The notes below the pieces were generated by a model that saw nothing but the letters and a program-made list of their open reading frames with translations, ran no database searches and was not told the origin of the DNA. The position numbers and the translations under genes were made by a program. Of a stretch of 64,000 nucleotides of DNA, positions 61,532 through 64,000 are shown one piece after another. The DNA is from Oscillospiraceae bacterium (GTDB taxonomy: Bacteria > Bacillota > Clostridia > Oscillospirales > UBA929): assembly GCA_009782215.1 (NCBI GenBank), contig WRKO01000009.1, positions 1 to 64,000 of the forward strand, in the 5' to 3' direction. Numbering within the stretch: the first letter of the stretch is position 1; every line of letters starts with the position of its first letter.

Positions 61532-62303
61532 GACGTATGCCGAAGCCATAGAAGCCGAACTGGAAGCCCTTTTGCGTGAACGGGACATCCCGCAGAAGAG
61601 GCTGCTGGAGGCCATGCGCTACAGTCTCCTCGGAGGAGGCAAGCGGCTGCGCCCGTTAATGCTTTTGGAGTTTTGCCGGATGTGCGGCGGGGATTGGCGG
61701 CTTGCCATGCCGTTTGCCTGCGCGCTGGAAATGATTCATATCTATTCGCTCATCCATGACGATTTGCCCTGTATGGACGACGACGATATGCGGCGGGGAA
61801 AGCCCGCCTGCCACAAGGTATACGGTGAAGCCACCGCGCTTTTGGCAGGGTCGGCGCTGTTGTCTTCGGCATTTGAAACGATATATGCGTCTAAGCTCCC
61901 TGCGGAGAAGACGCTGAGGGTTGCGCGGATACTGGCGCGGGCGTCGGGACTGGACGGGATTGCCGGAGGGCAGGAGATTGATTTGTGCCGGGAGAGAAAA
62001 TTTTATAAGGCGACCATCTACCGGCTGAAAACATCGGCGATGTTTATGGCGGCGGCGGAGGCTGGCTGTGTCATCGCGGGCGCGGCTTGGAAGCTGGAGG
62101 ACGCGGCCTTGCGGTTCGGCGAGGCGTTTGGCATGGGATTTCAATATGCCGACGACTATGCCGACGGGGACTGCGAGGATGTAATCTTAAAAGCGGCGCT
62201 TGCCAATTACAAGGAAGCTTTGAAGTGTTTGGACGCGTTTCAAGACGCCGCGTTCTTGCGAGAGATGGTAAAGGAGAGAATGGACAATGCGGGCGGCTGT
62301 TGA
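61515..62303 (+). CDS. ispA: Farnesyl/geranyl diphosphate synthase (IspA family), shortened
   Basis: A trans-prenyltransferase joining IPP to allylic diphosphates. The first Asp-rich motif is DDLPCMDDDDMRRG and the second is DDYAD (FQYADDYADGDCED); GGQEID and LKTSAMF are also recognisable. Relatives carry about 25 residues after the second motif, including a GK-x-x-G-x-D / KxTY region; here that segment is missing and the protein is 262 residues long. TTG at 61515 is chosen (GGAGG upstream). Neighbouring dxs supports the role. Activity or product length may be altered. Confidence 0.85.
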   Translation: MNLLNETYAEAIEAELEALLRERDIPQKRLLEAMRYSLLGGGKRLRPLMLLEFCRMCGGDWRLAMPFACALEMIHIYSLIHDDLPCMDDDDMRRGKPACHKVYGEATALLAGSALLSSAFETIYASKLPAEKTLRVARILARASGLDGIAGGQEIDLCRERKFYKATIYRLKTSAMFMAAAEAGCVIAGAAWKLEDAALRFGEAFGMGFQYADDYADGDCEDVILKAALANYKEALKCLDAFQDAAFLREMVKERMDNAGGC

Positions 62304-62733
62304 CTTTTTGACCGGAAACAAAATCATCAATGTGGCGCTGATTGCGTTTATCGCCGCGCAGACGATGAAGGTAATCATCGTCCTAGTCGTCTATAAAAAA
62401 CTGGACTTCCGCCGTCTTGTGGGTTCGGGCGGGATGCCCAGTTCTCATTCTGCGACCGTATGCGCGATGGCCGCGTCCGCGGGGAAGCTATACGGCATTG
62501 AGTCGGGGCTGTTCGCCGTTGCCGCCGTCACCGCCGCCGTGGTCATGTTCGACGCGTCCAACGTGCGCCGCGCGGCCGGGGAACAGGCGAAAATACTCAA
62601 CTACATCATGGAAAACTGGGGACACCAGAAGCCGGAGTTTGTCTTAAAGGAACTGAAAGAGCTGCTGGGGCATACGCCCCTTGAGGTTATCGCGGGCGCC
62701 GCGCTGGGCGTCGCGCTGGGGAGCGCACTGTAA
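62287..62733 (+). CDS. Divergent PAP2-family membrane protein (DUF212/YuiD)
   Basis: This 148-residue membrane protein has the signature GGMPSSHSATVCAMA, the conserved Ser-His of the divergent PAP2 family, and MFDASNVRRAAGEQAKILN. Members are integral membrane proteins of unknown function, possibly lipid phosphatases. It starts within the end of ispA and shares one base with the dxs start. Confidence 0.88.
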   Translation: MRAAVDFLTGNKIINVALIAFIAAQTMKVIIVLVVYKKLDFRRLVGSGGMPSSHSATVCAMAASAGKLYGIESGLFAVAAVTAAVVMFDASNVRRAAGEQAKILNYIMENWGHQKPEFVLKELKELLGHTPLEVIAGAALGVALGSAL

Positions 62734-64000
62734 TGCGGCTGTTCGACAAATACATAGCGTCGGTGAAAGACATTCCGGCGTGTCGGCTTGACCGATTTTG
62801 CGCCGACATACGCCGTTTTCTCATCCAAAACATCAGCCGTACGGGGGGACATCTGGCCTCCAACCTCGGCGTGGTGGAGCTTACCGTCGCCCTCCACCGC
62901 GCTTTTGACGCCTCGCGGGATCGTATCGTCTTTGATGTGGGGCATCAATGCTACACCCACAAGCTGCTGACCGGGCGGAAAGACGGCTTTGGCAGCTTGC
63001 GTCTGCTGGGGGAGATGTCGGGTTTTCCTAAACCGGCGGAGAGCATCTGCGACGCCTTTGTGGCCGGACACGCCTCCACATCGGTGTCCGCCGCGCTGGG
63101 GATGGCGCGGGCGCGGACTTTACTGGGGGAGAATTACCGCTGCGTTGCCGTGCTGGGCGACGGCGCCTTAACCGGAGGTCTTTCCTATGAAGGACTGAAT
63201 GACGCGGGGCAGAGCGGCGAGCCGCTGATTGTTGTCCTCAACGACAACGGAATGTCCATTACGAAAAACGTCGGCGGCGTGGCGCGGCATCTCGCCCGTC
63301 TGCGCCTGAAACCGCAGTATTTTAAGGCGAAAAAAATGACGCACAGAATCCTTGACCCTTTACCCGGCGGCAAAATGCTGGGCAAAGCCATCCGCCGGGG
63401 CAAGCAGATGGTCAAAGACGCGCTGATACCCGGCACCCTGTTTTCCCAAATGGGCTTTGAATACCTCGGCCCCGCCGACGGGCATGACGTGAGGGCGGTG
63501 ACTTATCTGCTCCGCCGCGCGGCGGCGATGAAAAAGCCTGTGGTCATCCATCTGGTGACGCAGAAAGGACGCGGATATCCCCATTCGGAGCGCGACCCCA
63601 GCGCATACCACGGCGTGCAGAAATTCAACATCGGTTCGGGTGAGACGGTGGAATACGGGGAGACGTCTTTCGCGGGGCATTTTGGGGAGGAGCTGGTCAG
63701 GCTTGCCGAAAAAGACCGGCGCATCGTCGCGGTTACCGCGGCAATGCAGTCCGGGACGGGACTTGACTTGTTCGCTAAGCGCTTTCCTAAGAGGTTTTTT
63801 GACGTCGGCATCGCGGAGAGTCATGCCGTGACGATGGCGGCGGGGATGGCAAAGCAAGGGCTGCGCCCGGTGGTTGCGGTTTATTCCACCTTTTTGCAGC
63901 GGTCGTATGACCAAATCATGCACGACGTGGCGCTGCAAAATCTGCCGGTGGTTTTTGCCGTGGGCAGCGCGGGATTGTGCGGTGAAGACGGGGAGACGCA
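62733..64000 (+). CDS. dxs: 1-deoxy-D-xylulose-5-phosphate synthase, N-terminal part (cut by window end)
   Basis: The first enzyme of the MEP isoprenoid pathway; it joins pyruvate and glyceraldehyde-3-phosphate with thiamine diphosphate. HLASNLGVVELTVALH, DVGHQCYTHKLLTGR, GHASTSVSAALGMA and the thiamine motif VLGDGALTGG, with LNDNGMSI, are present, as is the pyrimidine-domain region (FFDVGIAESHAVTMAAGMA). The reading frame is open to the last base, so the C-terminal part lies outside the window. Confidence 0.95.
   Translation, partial: MRLFDKYIASVKDIPACRLDRFCADIRRFLIQNISRTGGHLASNLGVVELTVALHRAFDASRDRIVFDVGHQCYTHKLLTGRKDGFGSLRLLGEMSGFPKPAESICDAFVAGHASTSVSAALGMARARTLLGENYRCVAVLGDGALTGGLSYEGLNDAGQSGEPLIVVLNDNGMSITKNVGGVARHLARLRLKPQYFKAKKMTHRILDPLPGGKMLGKAIRRGKQMVKDALIPGTLFSQMGFEYLGPADGHDVRAVTYLLRRAAAMKKPVVIHLVTQKGRGYPHSERDPSAYHGVQKFNIGSGETVEYGETSFAGHFGEELVRLAEKDRRIVAVTAAMQSGTGLDLFAKRFPKRFFDVGIAESHAVTMAAGMAKQGLRPVVAVYSTFLQRSYDQIMHDVALQNLPVVFAVGSAGLCGEDGET

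Overview
The window looks like a chromosome segment from a spore-lineage member of the Clostridia (Firmicutes) with fairly high GC. The evidence is a Spo0A orthologue, a GerW/YtfJ-type sporulation protein, a DacF-type carboxypeptidase, the ispH-rpsA gene fusion typical of Clostridia, the order tig-clpP-clpX-lon-ysxC, a DUF1540 protein, and several S-layer-homology (SLH) surface proteins. GH9 and GH94 enzymes point to growth on beta-glucans such as cellulose. There are no phage or insertion-sequence genes and no CRISPR array.

Layout. 1-3.1 kb: the end of a GH9 endoglucanase, a lipoprotein with an HExxH motif, spo0A and a small unknown gene. 3.2-8.1 kb: rplS with a probable autoregulatory leader, lepB, rbgA, rnhB, yraN, a nucleotidyltransferase and thrC. 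8.1-12.7 kb: DUF1540, a phosphoesterase, a hicAB module and an SLH protein. 12.8-29.6 kb: a long co-directional housekeeping block covering protein quality control (tig, clpP, clpX, lon), ysxC, lysA, an M50 protease, scpAB, sporulation-related genes, dacF, an rluB-like gene, a flavoprotein, cmk, plsC and ispH-rpsA. 29.6-38 kb: a GH18-SLH protein, two toxin-antitoxin modules behind duplicated promoters, a beta-helix SLH protein and gdhA. 38-42.5 kb: a PHP protein, a cation/proton antiporter, the perR-rbr peroxide operon, a DUF6884/GIY-YIG-like protein and tRNA-Ser. 42.6-51.8 kb: comFB, a GH94 phosphorylase, a LarA-like protein, a GNAT acetyltransferase, a minus-strand envelope-stress-like cluster (SPFH plus zinc-ribbon proteins) and two regulators. 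52-59.6 kb: a 2512-residue SLH protein carrying a PHP hydrolase domain. 59.7-64 kb: nusB, xseAB, ispA, a PAP2-like protein and dxs (cut by the window end).

The most notable observation is that Spo0A has Glu at the conserved phospho-acceptor Asp position and Ser in place of one acidic-pocket Asp, while its DNA-binding domain looks intact. Others are a heptanucleotide repeat seen twice in front of toxin-antitoxin promoters and once inside an SLH coding region; a 72-bp promoter-to-start-codon duplication driving two unrelated toxin-antitoxin modules; two divergent promoters that share one -35 box; a Shine-Dalgarno sequence buried in a terminator stem; and several housekeeping enzymes with altered conserved motifs (RbgA G4, PlsC block III, IspA, RluB). 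All functional statements rest on reading motifs by eye; no database search was run.
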